DNA from: Hyperoodon ampullatus
Lineage: Eukaryota > Chordata > Mammalia > Artiodactyla > Ziphiidae
DNA length: 64,000 nt
Assembly (NCBI GenBank): GCA_949752795.1
Contig: CATKHW010000566.1
Span: 744,001 to 808,000, forward strand
Direction of reading: 5' to 3'
Shown: piece by piece, positions 33,926 to 46,789 of the stretch
How the letters are laid out: each line of letters begins with the position of its first letter
Position numbering within the stretch: position 1 is the first letter of the stretch
Notes under the pieces: generated by a model
Seen by the model: only the letters and a program-made list of their open reading frames with translations
The model's database searches: none
Told to the model about the DNA's origin: nothing
Position numbers and translations under genes: made by a program

Positions 33926-36900
33926 CCGTTCCCTAACCCTAACCCTAGCCCGGAACGGAAACCCACCGGCAGCCCCACACCTTAGCCTCCGCCGTACCCT
34001 CATCCTAGTCCGTACGCGGACACTGACCCGCGCATCCGCCCGTGCCCCGACCCTAGCACGTGTCCGCACCCTCACCTGTGCCCTCAGCCTTGCCGTTCCC
34101 TAACCCTAACCCTAGCCCGGAACGGAAACCCACCGGCAGCCCCACACCTTAGCTTCCGCCGTACAATGATTCTAGTCCGTACGCGGACACTGACCCGCGC
34201 ATCCGCACGTGCCCCGAACCTAGCACGTGTCCGCACCCTCACCCGTGCCCTCAGCCTTGACGTTCCCTAACCCTAACCCTAGCCCGGAACAGAAACCCAC
34301 CGGCAGCCCCACACCTTAGCCTCCGCTTTACCCTCATCCTAATCCGTACGCGGACACTGACCCGCGCGTACGCACGTTCCCCGACCCTAGCACGTGTCCG
34401 CACCCTCACCCGTGCCCTCAGCCTTGCCGTTCCCTAACCCTAACCCTAGCCCGGAACGGAAACCCACCGGCAGCCCCACACCTTAGCCTCCGCCGTACCC
34501 TCATCCTAATCCGTACGCGGACACTGACCCGCACGCCCGCACGTGCCCCGACCCTAGCACGTGTCCGCACCCTCACCCGTGCCCTCAGCCTTGCCGTTCC
34601 CTAACCCTAACCCTAGCCCGGAACGGAAACCCACCGGCAGCCCCACACCTTAGCCTCCGCCGTACCCTCATCCTAGTCCGTACGTGGACACTGACCCGCG
34701 CGTCCGCACGTGCTCCGACCCTAGCACGTGTCCGCACCCTCACCTGTGCCCTCAGCCTTGCCGTTCCCTAACCCTAACCCTAGCCCGGAACGGAAACCCA
34801 CCGGCAGCCCCACACCTTAGCCTCCGCCGTACCCTCATCCTAGTCCGTACGCGGACACTGACCCGCGCGTCCGCACGTGCCCCGACACTAGCACGTGTCC
34901 GCAACCTTACCTGTGCCCTCAGCCTTGCCGTTCCCTAACCCTAACGCTAGCCCGGAACGGAAACCCACCGGCAGCCCCACACCTTAGCCTCCGCCGTACC
35001 CTCATCCTACTCCGTACGCGGACACTGACAGGCGCGTCCGCACGTGCCCCGACCCTAGCACGTGTCCGCACCCTCACCTGTGCCCTCAGCCTTGCCGTTC
35101 CCTAACCCTAACCCTAGCCCGGAACGGAAACCCACCGGCAGCCCCACACCTTAGCCTCTGCCGTACCCTCATCCTAGTCCGTACGCGGACACTGACCCGC
35201 GCGTCCGCACGTGCCCCGACCCTAGCGCGTGTCCGCACCCTCACCTGTGCCCTCAGCCTTGCCGTTCCCTAACCCTAAACCTAACCCGGAACGGAAACCC
35301 ACCGGCAGCCCCACACCTTAGCCTCCGCCGTACCCTCATCCTAGTCCGTACGCGGACACTGACCCGCGCGTCCGCACGTGCCCCGACCCTAGCGCGTGTC
35401 CGCACCCTCACCTGTGCCCTCAGCCTTGCGGTTCCCTAACCCTAACCTTAGCCCGGAACGGAAACCCACCGGCAGCCCCACACCTTAGCCTCCACAGTAC
35501 CCTCATCCTAGTCCGTACGCGGACACTGACCCGCGCGTCCGCACGTGCCCCGACCCTAGCGCGTGTCCGCACCCTCACCTGTGCCCTCAGCCTTGCCGTT
35601 TCCTAACCCTAACCATAGCCCGGAACGGAAACCCACCGGCAGCCCCACACCTTAGCCTCCGCCGTACCCTCATCCTAGTCTGTACGCGGACACTGACCCG
35701 CGCGTCCGCACGTGTCCCGACCCTAGAACGTGTCCGCACCCTCACCTGTGCCCTCAGCCTTGCCGTTCCCTAACCCTAAGCCTAGCCCGGAACGGAAACC
35801 CACCGGCAGCCCCACACCTTAGCCTCCGCCGTACCCTCATCCTAGTCCGTACGCGGACACTGACCCGCGCGTCCGCCCTTGCCCCGACCCTAGCATGTGT
35901 CCGCACCCTCACGTGTGCCCTCAGCCTTGCCATTACATAACCCTAAGCCTAGCCCGGAACGGAAACCCACCGGCAGCCCCACACCTTAGCCTCCGCCGTA
36001 CCCTCATCCTAGTCCGTACGCGGACACTGACCCACGCGTCCGCACGTGCCCCGATCCTAGCACGTGTCCGCACCCTCACCTGTGCCCTCAGCCTTGCCGT
36101 TCCCTAACCCTAACCCTAGCCCGGAACGGAAACCCACCGGCAGCCCCACACCTTAGCCTCCGCCGTACCCTCATCCTAGTCCGTACGCGGACACTGACCC
36201 GCGCGTCCGCACGTGCCCCGACCTTAGCACGTGTCCGCACCCTCACATGTGCCCTCAGCCTTGCCGTTCCCTAACCCTAAACCTAGCCCGGAACGGAAAC
36301 CCACCGGCAGCCCCACACCTTAGCCTCCGCCGTACCCTCATCCTAGTCCGTACGCGGACACTGACCTGCGCGTCCGCACGTGCCCCGACCCTAGCACGTG
36401 TCCGCACCCTCACCTGTGCCCTCAGCCTTGCCGTTCCCTAACCCTAACCCTAGCCCGGAACGGAAACCCACCGGCAGCCCCACACCTTAGCCTCCGCCGT
36501 AACCTCATCCTAGTCCGTACGCGGACACTGACCTGCGCGTCCGCACGTGCCATGACCCTAGCACGTGTCCGCACCCTCACCTGTGCCCTCAGCCTTGCCG
36601 TTCCCTAACCCTTACCCTAGCCCGGAACGGAAAGCCACCGGCAGCCCCACACCTTAGCCTCCGCCGTAACCTCATCCTAGTCCGTACGCGGACACTGACA
36701 CGCGCGTCCGCACGTGCCCCGACCCTAGCACGTGTCCGCACCCTCACCTGTGCCCTCAGCCTTGCCGTTCCCTAACCTTAACCCTAGCCCGGAACGGAAA
36801 CCCACCAGCAGCCCCACACCTTAGCCTCCGCCGTACCTTCAACCTAGTCCGTACGCGGACACTGACCCGCGCGTCCGCACGTGCCCCGAACCTAGCACGT

Positions 36901-37779
36901 GTCCGCACCCTCACCTGTGCCCTCAGCCTTGCCGTTCCCTAACCCTAACCCTAGCCCGGAACGGAAACCCACCGGCAGCCCCACACCTTAGCTTCCGCCG
37001 TACCCTCATCCTAGTCCGTACGCGGACACTGACACGTGCGTCCTCACGTGCCCCGACCCTAGCACGTGTCCGCACCCTCACCTGTGCCCTCAGCCTTGCC
37101 GTTCCCTAACCCTAACCCTAGCCCGGAACGGAAACCCACCGGCAGCCCCACACCTTAGCCTCCGCCGTACCCTCATCCTAGTCCGTACGCGGACACTGAC
37201 CCGCGCGTCCGCACGTGCCCCGACCCTAGCACGTGTCCGCATCCTCACCTGTGCCCTCAGCCTTGCCGTTCCCTAACCCTAACCCTAGCCCGGAACGGAA
37301 AACCACCGGCAGCCCCACACCTTAGCCTCCGCCGTACCCTCATCCTACTCCGTACGCGGACACTGACCCGCGCGTCCGCACGTGCCCCGACCCTAGCACG
37401 TGTCCGCACCCTCACCTGTGCCCTCAGCCTTGCCGTTCCCTAACCCTAACCCTAGCCCGGAACGGAAACCCACCGGCAGCCCCACACCTTAGCCTCCGCC
37501 GTACCCTCATCCTAGTCCGTACGCGGACACTGACCCGCGCGACCGCACGTGCCCCGACCCTAGCACGTGTCCGCACCCTCAATTGTGCCCTCAGCCTTGC
37601 CGTTCCCTAACCCTAACCCTAGCCCGGAACGGAAACCCACCGGCAGCCCCACACCTTAGCCTCCGCCGTACCCTCATCCTAGTCCGTACGCAGACACTGA
37701 CCAGCGCGTCCGCACGTGCCCCGACCCTAGCACGTGTCCGCACCCTCACCTGTGCCCTCAACCTTGCCGTTCCCTAACC

Positions 37780-38060
37780 CTAAGCCTAGCCTGGAACGGA
37801 AACCCACCGGCAGCCCCACACCTTAGCCTCCGCCGTACCCTCCTCCTAGTCCATACGCGGACACTGACCCACGCGTCCGCACGTGCCCCGACCCTAGCAC
37901 GTGTCCGCACCCTCACCTGTGCCCTCAGCCTTGCCGTTCCCTAACCCTAAGCCTAGCCCGGAACGGAAACCCACCGGCAGCCCCAAACCTTAGCCTCCGC
38001 CGTACCCTCATCCTAGTCCGTACGCGGACTCTGACCCGCGCGTCCGCACGTGCCCCGACC
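37780..38060 (+). other. Two monomer-loss joints in B2 (1 + 2 monomers)
   Basis: The offset between B1 and B2 falls from 28,723 to 28,222, a loss of 501 bp. Near 37790-37850 a CTAGCCTGG monomer (type of 9065) is fused to the CCTCCTCC/CCATACGCGG type (9270), losing one monomer. Near 37985-38030 an AAACCTTAG monomer (type of 9430) is fused to the GCGGACTCTG type (9800), losing two. Both are clean whole-monomer losses. Confidence 0.8.
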
Positions 38061-41000
38061 CTAGCACGTGTCCGCACCCTCACCTGTGCCCTCAGCCTTG
38101 CCATTCCCTAACCCTAACCCTAGCCCGGAACGGAAACCCACCGGCAGCCCCACACCTTAGCCTCCGCCGTACTCTCATCCTAGTCCGTACGCGGACACTG
38201 ACCCGCGCGTCCGCACGTGCCCCGACCCTAGCACGTGTCCGCACCCTCACCTGTGCCCTCAGCCTTGCCATTCCCTAACCCTAACCCTAGCCCGGAACGG
38301 AAACCCACCGGCAGCCCCACAGCTTAGCCTCCGCCGTACCCTCATCCTAGTCCGTACGCGGACACTGACACGCGCGTCCTCACGTGCCCCGACCCTAGCA
38401 CGTGTCCGCACCCTCACCTGTGCCCTCAGCCTTGCCGTTCCCTAACCCTAACCCTAGCCCGGAACGGAAACCCACCGGCAGCCCCACACCTTAGCCTCCG
38501 CCGTACCCTCATCCTAGTCCGTACGCGGACACTGACCCGCGCGTCCGCACGTGCCCCGACCCTAGCACGTGTCCGCACCCTCACCTGTGCCCTCAGCCTT
38601 GCCGTTCCCTAACCCTAACCCTAGCCCGGAACGGAAACCCACCGGCAGCCCCACACCTCAGCCTCCGCCGTACCCTCATCCTACTCCGTACGCGGACACT
38701 GACCCGCGCGTCCGCACGTGCCCCGACCCTAGCACGTGTCCGCACCCTCACCTGTGCCCTCAGCCTTGCCGTTCCCTAACCCTAACCCTAGCCCGGAACG
38801 GAAACCCACCGGCAGCCCCACACCTTAGCCTCCGCCTTACCCTCATCCTAGTCCGTACGCGGGCACTGACCCGCACGTCCGTACGTGCCCCGACCCTAGC
38901 ACGTGTCCGCACCCTCACCTGTGCCGTCTGCCTTGCCGTTCCCTAACCCTAATCCTAGCCCGGAACGGAAACCCACCGGCAGCCCCACACCTTAGCCTCC
39001 GCCGTACCCTCATCCTAGTCCGTACGTGGACACTGACCCGCGCGTCCGCACGTGCCCCGACCCTAGCACGTGTCCGCACCCTCACATGTGCCCTCAGCCT
39101 TGCCGTTCCCTAACCCTAACCCTAGCCCGGAACGGAAACCCACCGGCAGCCCCACACCTTAGCCTCCGCGTTACCCTCATCCTAATCCGTATGCGGACAC
39201 TGACCCGCGCGTCCGCACGTGCCCTGACCCTAGCACGTGTCCGCACCCTCACCTGTGCCCTCAGCCTTGCCGTTCCCTAACCCTAACCCTAGCCCGGAAC
39301 GGAAACCCACCGGCAGCCCCACACCTTATCCTCCGCCGTACCCTCATCCTAATCCGTACACGGACTCTGACCCGCGCGTCCGCACGTGCCCCGACCCTAG
39401 CATGTGTCCGCACCCTCACCTGTGCCCTCAGCCTTGCCGTTTCCTAACCCTAACCCTAGCCCGGAACGGAAACCCACCGGCAGCCCCACACCTTAGCCTC
39501 CGCTGTACCCTCATCCTAGTCCGTACGTGGACACTGACACGCGCGTCCGCACGTGCCCCGACCCTAGCACGTGTCCGCACCCTCACCTGTGCCCTCAGCC
39601 TTGCCGTTCCCTAACCCTAACCCTAGCCCGGAACGGAAACCCACCGGCAGCCCCACACCTTAGCCTCCGCCGTACCCTCATCCTAGTCCGTACGCGGACA
39701 CTGACCCGCGCGTCCGCACGTGCCCCGACCCTAGCACGTGTCCGCACCCTCACCTGTGCCCTCAGCCTTGCCGTTCCCTAACCCTAACCCTAGCCCGGAA
39801 CGGAAACCCACCGGCAGCCCCACACCTTAGCCTCCGCCGTACCTTCAACCTAGTCCGTACGCGGACACTGACCCGCGCGTCCGCACGTGCCCCGAACCTA
39901 GCAGGTGTCCGCACCCTCACCTGTGCCCTCAGCCTTGCCGTTCCCTAACCCTAACCCTAGCCCGGAACGGAAACCCACCGGCAGCCCCACACCTTAGCTT
40001 CCGCCGTACCCTCATCCTAGTCCGTAAGCGGACACTGACACGTGGGTCCTCACGTGCCCCGACCCTAGCACGTGTCCGCACCCTCACCTGTGCCCTCAGC
40101 CTTGCCGTTCCCTAACCCTAACCCTAGCCCGGAACGGAAACCCACCGGCAGACCCACACCTTAGCCTCCGCCGTACCCTCATCCTAGTCCGTACGCGGAC
40201 ACTGACCCGCGCGTCCGCACGTGCCCCGACCCTAGCACGTGTCCGCACCCTCACCTGTGCCCTCAGCCTTGCCGTTCCCTAACCCTAACCCTAGCCCGGA
40301 ACGGAAACCCACCGGCAGCCCCACACCTTAGCCTCCGCCGTACCCTCATCCTACTCCGTACGCGGACACTGACCCGCGCGTCCGCACGTGCCCCGACCCT
40401 AGCACGTGTCCGCACCCTCACCTGTGCCCTCAGCCTTGCCGTTCCCTAACCCTAACCCTAGCCCGGAACGGAAACCCACCGGCAGCCCCACACCTTAGCC
40501 TCCGCCGTACCCTCATCCTACTCCGTACGTGCACACTGACCCGCGCGTCCGCACGTGCCCCGACCCTAGCACGTGTCCGCACCCTCACCTGTGCCCTCAG
40601 CCTTGCCGTTCCCTAACCCTAACCCTAGCCCAAAAGGGAAACCCACCGGCAGCCCCACACCTTAGCCTCCGCCGTACCCTCATCCTAGTCCGTACGCGGA
40701 CACTGACCCGCGCGTCCGCACGTGCCCCGACCCTAGCACGTGTCCGCACCTTCACCTGTGCCCTCAGCCTTGCCGTTCCCTAACCCTAAGCCTAGCCTGG
40801 AACGGAAACCCACCGGCAGCCCCACACCTTAGCCTCCGCCGTACCCTCATCCTAGTCCGTACGCGGACACTGACCCGCGCGTCCGCACGTGCCCCGACCC
40901 TACCACGTGTCCGCACCCTCACCTGTGCCCTCAGCCTTGCCATTCCCTAACCCTAAGCCTAGCCCGGAACGGAAACCCACCGGTAGCCCCACACCTTAGC

Positions 41001-41407
41001 CTCCGCCGTACCCTCCTCCTAGTCCATACGCGGACACTGACCCACGCGTCCGCACGTGCCCCGACCCTAGCACGTGTCCGCACCCTCACCTGTGCCCTCA
41101 GCCTTGCCGTTCCCTAACCCTAAGCCTTGCCCGGAACGGAAACCCACCGGCAGCCACAAACCTTAGCCTCCGCCGTACCCTCATTCTTGTCCGTACGCGG
41201 ACACTGACCCGCGCATCCGCACGTGCCCCGACCCTAGCACGTGTCCGCACCCTCACCTGTGCCCTCAGCCTTGCCGTTCCCTAACCCTAAGCCTAGCCCG
41301 GAACGGAAACCCACCGGCAGCCCCAAACCTTAGCCTCCGCCGTACCCTCATCCTTGTCCGTACGCGGACACTGACCCGCGCATCCGCACGTTCCCCGACC
41401 CTAGCAC
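38000..41407 (+). repeat. 22-monomer unit U1 of B2, 5' end truncated
   Basis: It contains the CACCTCAGCC (38650), CGCCTTACC (38835), GCCGTCTGCC (38922), CGCGTTACC (39168), CGCTGTACC (39502), CCTTCAACC (39842), GTAAGCGG (40024) and CAAAAGGG (40630) tags in U1 order and spacing (B1 offset 28,222). The first monomers of the unit were removed by the losses at 37780-38060. Confidence 0.78.
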
Positions 41408-44400
41408 GTGTCCGCACCCTCACCTGTGCCCTCAGGCTTGCCGTTCCCTAACCCTAACCTTAGCCCGGAAGGGAAACCCACCGGCAGCCCCACACCTTAT
41501 CCTCCACCGTACCCTCATCCTAGTCCGTACGCGGACACTGACCCGCGCGTCCTCATGTGCCCCGACCCTAGCACGTGTCCGCACCCTCACCTGTGCCCTC
41601 AGCCTTGCCGTTCCCTAAGCCTAACCCTAGCCCGGAACGGAAACCCACCGGCAGCCCCACACCTTAGCCTCCGCCGTACCCTCATCCTAGTCCGTACGCG
41701 GACTCTGACCCGCGCGTCCGCACGTGCCCCGACCCTAGCACGTGTCCGCACCCTCACCTGTGCCCTCAGCCTTGCCATTCCCTAACCCTAACCCTAGCCC
41801 GGAACGGAAACCCACCGGCAGCCCCACACCTTAGCCTCCGCCGTACTCTCATCCTAGTCCGTACGCGGACACTGACCCGCGCGTCCGCACGTGCCCCGAC
41901 CCTAGCACGTGTCCGCACCCTCACCTGTGCCCTCAGCCTTGCCATTCCCTAACCCTAACCCTAGCCCGGAACGGAAACCCACCGGCAGCCCCACAGCTTA
42001 GCCTCCGCCGTACCCTCATCCTAGTCCGTACGCGGACACTGACACGCGCGTCCTCACGTGCCCCGACCCTAGCACGTGTCCGCACCCTCACCTGTGCCCT
42101 CAGCCTTGCCGTTCCCTAACCCTAACCCTAGCCCGGAACGGAAACCCACCGGCAGCCCCACACCTTAGCCTCCGCCGTACCCTCATCCTAGTCCGTACGC
42201 GGACACTGACCCGCGCGTCCGCACGTGCCCCGACCCTAGCACGTGTCCGCACCCTCACCTGTGCCCTCAGCCTTGCCGTTCCCTAACCCTAACCCTAGCC
42301 CGGAACGGAAACCCACCGGCAGCCCCACACCTCAGCCTCCGCCGTACCCTCATCCTACTCCGTACGCGGACACTGACCCGCGCGTCCGCACGTGCCCCGA
42401 CCCTAGCACGTGTCCGCACCCTCACCTGTGCCCTCAGCCTTGCCGTTCCCTAACCCTAACCCTAGCCCGGAACGGAAACCCACCGGCAGCCCCACACCTT
42501 AGCCTCCGCCTTACCCTCATCCTAGTCCGTACGCGGGCACTGACCCGCACGTCCGTACGTGCCCCGACCCTAGCACGTGTCCGCACCCTCACCTGTGCCG
42601 TCTGCCTTGCCGTTCCCTAACCCTAATCCTAGCCCGGAACGGAAACCCACCGGCAGCCCCACACCTTAGCCTCCGCCGTACCCTCATCCTAGTCCGTACG
42701 TGGACACTGACCCGCGCGTCCGCACGTGCCCCGACCCTAGCACGTGTCCGCACCCTCACCTGTGCCCTCAGCCTTGCCGTTCCCTAACCCTAACCCTAGC
42801 CCGGAACGGAAACCCACCGGCAGCCCCACACCTTAGCCTCCGCGTTACCCTCATCCTAATCCGTATGCGGACACTGACCCGCGCGTCCGCACGTGCCCTG
42901 ACCCTAGCACGTGTCCGCACCCTCACCTGTGCCCTCAGCCTTGCCGTTCCCTAACCCTAACCCTAGCCCGGAACGGAAACCCACCGGCAGCCCCACACCT
43001 TATCCTCCGCCGTACCCTCATCCTAATCCGTACACGGACTCTGACCCGCGCGTCCGCACGTGCCCCGACCCTAGCATGTGTCCGCACCCTCACCTGTGCC
43101 CTCAGCCTTGCCGTTTCCTAACCCTAACCCTAGCCCGGAACGGAAACCCACCGGCAGCCCCACACCTTAGCCTCCGCTGTGCCCTCATCCTAGTCCGTAC
43201 GTGGACACTGACACGCGCGTCCGCACGTGCCCCGACCCTAGCACGTGTCCGCACCCTCACCTGTGCCCTCAGCCTTGCCGTTCCCTAACCCTAACCCTAG
43301 CCCGGAACGGAAACCCACCGGCAGCCCCACACCTTAGCCTCAGCCGTACCCTCATCCTAGTCCGTACGCGGACACTGACCCGCGCGTCCGCACGTGCCCC
43401 GACCCTAGCACGTGTCCGCACCCTCACCTGTGCCCTCAGCCTTGCCGTTCCCTAACCCTAACCCTAGCCCGGAACGGAAACCCACCGGCAGCCCCACACC
43501 TTAGCCTCCGCCGTACCTTCAACCTAGTCCGTACGCGGACACTGACCCGCGCGTCCGCACGTGCCCCGAACCTAGCACGTGTCCGCACCCTCACCTGTGC
43601 CCTCAGCCTTGCCGTTCCCTAACCCTAACCCTAGCCCGGAACGGAAACCCACCGGCAGCCCCACACCTTAGCTTCCGCCGTACCCTCATCCTAGTCCGTA
43701 AGCGGACACTGACACGTGCGTCCTCACGTGCCCCGACCCTAGCACGTGTCCGCACCCTCACCTGTGCCCTCAGCCTTGCCGTTCCCTAACCCTAACCCTA
43801 GCCCGGAACGGAAACCCACCGGCAGACCCACACCTTAGCCTCCGCCGTACCCTCATCCTAGTCCGTACGCGGACACTGACCCGCGCGTCCGCACGTGCCC
43901 CGACCCTAGCACGTGTCCGCACCCTCACCTGTGCCCTCAGCCTTGCCGTTCCCTAACCCTAACCCTAGCCCGGAACGGAAACCCACCGGCAGCCCCACAC
44001 CTTAGCCTCCGCCGTACCCTCATCCTACTCCGTACGCGGACACTGACCCGCGCGTCCGCACGTGCTCCGACCCTAGCACGTGTCCGCACCCTCACCTGTG
44101 CCCTCAGCCTTGCCGTTCCCTAACCCTAACCCTAGCCCGGAACGGAAACCCACCGGCAGCCCCACACCTTAGCCTCCGCCGTACCCTCATCCTACTCCGT
44201 ACGTGCACACTGACCCGCGCGTCCGCACGTGCCCCGACCCTAGCACGTGTCCGCACCCTCACCTGTGCCCTCAGCCTTGCCGTTCCCTAACCCTAACCCT
44301 AGCCCAAAAGGGAAACCCACCGGCAGCCCCACACCTTAGCCTCCGCCGTACCCTCATCCTAGTCCGTACGCGGACACTGACCCGCGCGTCCGCACGTGCC

Positions 44401-44914
44401 CCGACCCTAGCACGTGTCCGCACCTTCACCTGTGCCCTCAGCCTTGCCGTTCCCTAACCCTAAGCCTAGCCTGGAACGGAAACCCACCGGCAGCCCCACA
44501 CCTTAGCCTCCGCCGTACCCTCATCCTAGTCCGTACGCGGACACTGACCCGCGCGTCCGCACGTGCCCCGACCCTACCACGTGTCCGCACCCTCACCTGT
44601 GCCCTCAGCCTTGCCATTCCCTAACCCTAAGCCTAGCCCGGAACGGAAACCCACCGGTAGCCCCACACCTTAGCCTCCGCCGTACCCTCCTCCTAGTCCA
44701 TACGCGGACACTGACGCACGCGTCCGCACGTGCCCCGACCCTAGCACGTGTCCGCACCCTCACCTGTGCCCTCAGCCTTGCCGTTCCCTAACCCTAAGCC
44801 TTGCCCGGAACGGAAACCCACCGGCAGCCACAAACCTTAGCCTCCGCCGTACCCTCATCCTTGTCCGTACGCGGACACTGACCCGCGCATCCGCACGTGC
44901 CCCGACCCTAGCAC
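41408..44914 (+). repeat. 22-monomer-type unit U2 of B2 (21 monomers, 3,507 bp)
   Basis: Spacing matches U1 of B1 from 9512 to 12307 (2,795 bp in both). It is one monomer shorter at the end because only one AAACCTTAG/CCTTGTCC monomer is present, near 44830. It keeps the monomers that U2 of B1 lost. Confidence 0.82.
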
Positions 44915-46789
44915 GTGTCCGCACCCTCACCTGTGCCCTCAGCCTTGCCGTTCCCTAACCCTAACCCTAGCCCGGAAGGGAAACCCACCGGCAGCCCCAC
45001 ACCTTATCCTCCGCCGTACCCTCATCCTAGTCCGTACGCGGACACTGACCCGCGCGTCCGCACGTGCCCCGACCCTAGCACGTGTCCGCACCCTCACCTG
45101 TGCCCTCAGCCTTGCCGTTCCCTAACCCTAACCCTAGCCCGGAACGGAAACCCACCGGCAGCCCCACACCTTAGCCTCCGCCGTACCCTCATCCTAGTCC
45201 GTACGCGGACTCTGACCCCCGCGTCCGCACGTGCCCCGACCCTAGCACGTGTCCGCACCCTCACCTGTGCCCTCAGCCTTGCCGTTCCCTAACCCTAACC
45301 CTAGCCCGGAACGGAAACCCACCGGCAGCCCCACACCTTAGCCTCCGCCGTACTCTCATCCTAGTCCGTACGCGGACACTGACCCGCGCGTCCGCCCGTG
45401 CCCCGACCCTAGCACGTGTCCGCACCCTCACCTGTGCCCTCAGCCTTGCCATTCCCTAACCCTAACCCTAGCCCGGAACGGAAACCCACCGGCAGCCCCA
45501 CAGCTTAGCCTCCGCCGTACCCTCATCCTAGTCCGTACGCGGACACTGACACGCGCGTCCTCACGTGCCCCGACCCTAGCACGTGTCCGCACCCTCACCT
45601 GTGCCCTCAGCCTTACCGTTCCCTAACCCTAACCCTAGCCCGGAACGGAAACCCACCGGCAGCCCCACACCTTAGCCTCTGCCGTACCCTCATCCTAGTC
45701 CGTACGCGGACACTGACCCGCGCGTCCGCACGTGCCCCGACCCTAGCACGTGTCCGCACCCTCACCTGTGCCCTCAGCCTTGCCGTTCCCTAACCCTAAC
45801 CCTAGCCCGGAACGGAAACCCACCGGCAGCCCCACACCTCAGCCTCCGCCGTGCCCTCATCCTACTCCATACGCGGACACTGAGCCGCGCGTCCGCACGT
45901 GCCCCGACCCTAGCACGTGTCCGCACCCTCACCTGTGCCCTCAGCCTTGCCGTTCCCTAACCCTAACCCTAGCCCGGAACGGAAACCCACCGGCAGCCCC
46001 ACACCTTAGCCTCCGCCTTACCCTCATCCTAGTCCGTACGCGGACACTGACCCGCACGTCCGTACGTGCCCCGACCCTAGCACGTGTCCGCACCCTCACC
46101 TGTGCCGTCTGCCTTGCCGTTCCCTAAACCTAAACCTAGCCCGGAACGGAAACCCACCGGCAGCCCCACACCTTAGCCTCCGCCGTATCCTCATCCTAGT
46201 CCGTACGCGGACACTGACCCGCGCGTCCGCACGTGCCCCGACCCTAGCACGTGTCCGCACCCTCACCTGTGCCCTCAGCCTTGCCGTTCCCTAACCCTAA
46301 CCCTAGCCCGGAACGGAAACCCACCGGCAGCCCCACACCTTAGCCTCCGCCGTACCCTCATCCTAGTCCGTACGCGGACACTGACACGCGCGTCCGCACG
46401 TGCCCCGACCCTAGCACGTGTCCGCACCCTCACCTGTGCCCTCAGCCTTGCCGTTCCCTAGCCCTAACCATAGCCCGGAACGAAAACCCACCGGCAGCCC
46501 CACACCTTAGCCTCCGCCGTACCCTCATCCTAGTCCGTACGCGGACACTGACCCGCGCGTCCGCACGTGCCCCGACCCTAGCACGTGTCCGCACCCTCAC
46601 CTGTGCCCTCAGCCTTCCCGTTCCCTAGCCCTAACCCTAGCCCGGAACGGAAACCCACCGGCATCCCCACACCTTAGCCTCTGCCGTACGCTCATCCTAG
46701 TCCGTACGCGGACACTGACCCGCGCGTCCGCACGTGCCCCGACCCTAGCACGTGTCCGCACCCTCACCTGTGCCCTCAGCCTTCCCGTT
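44915..46789 (+). repeat. Incomplete unit U3 of B2 and exit region
   Basis: It matches 17528-18901 but retains three monomers missing there, including the CACCTCAGCC (~45835) and CGCCTTACC (~46015) copies. It then shares CCTAAACCTAAACC (46126), CCATAGCCCGGAACGAAAAC (~46470) and GCCTTCCCG with B1. The retained monomers show that B1, not B2, suffered the loss here, or that B2 gained them. Confidence 0.75.
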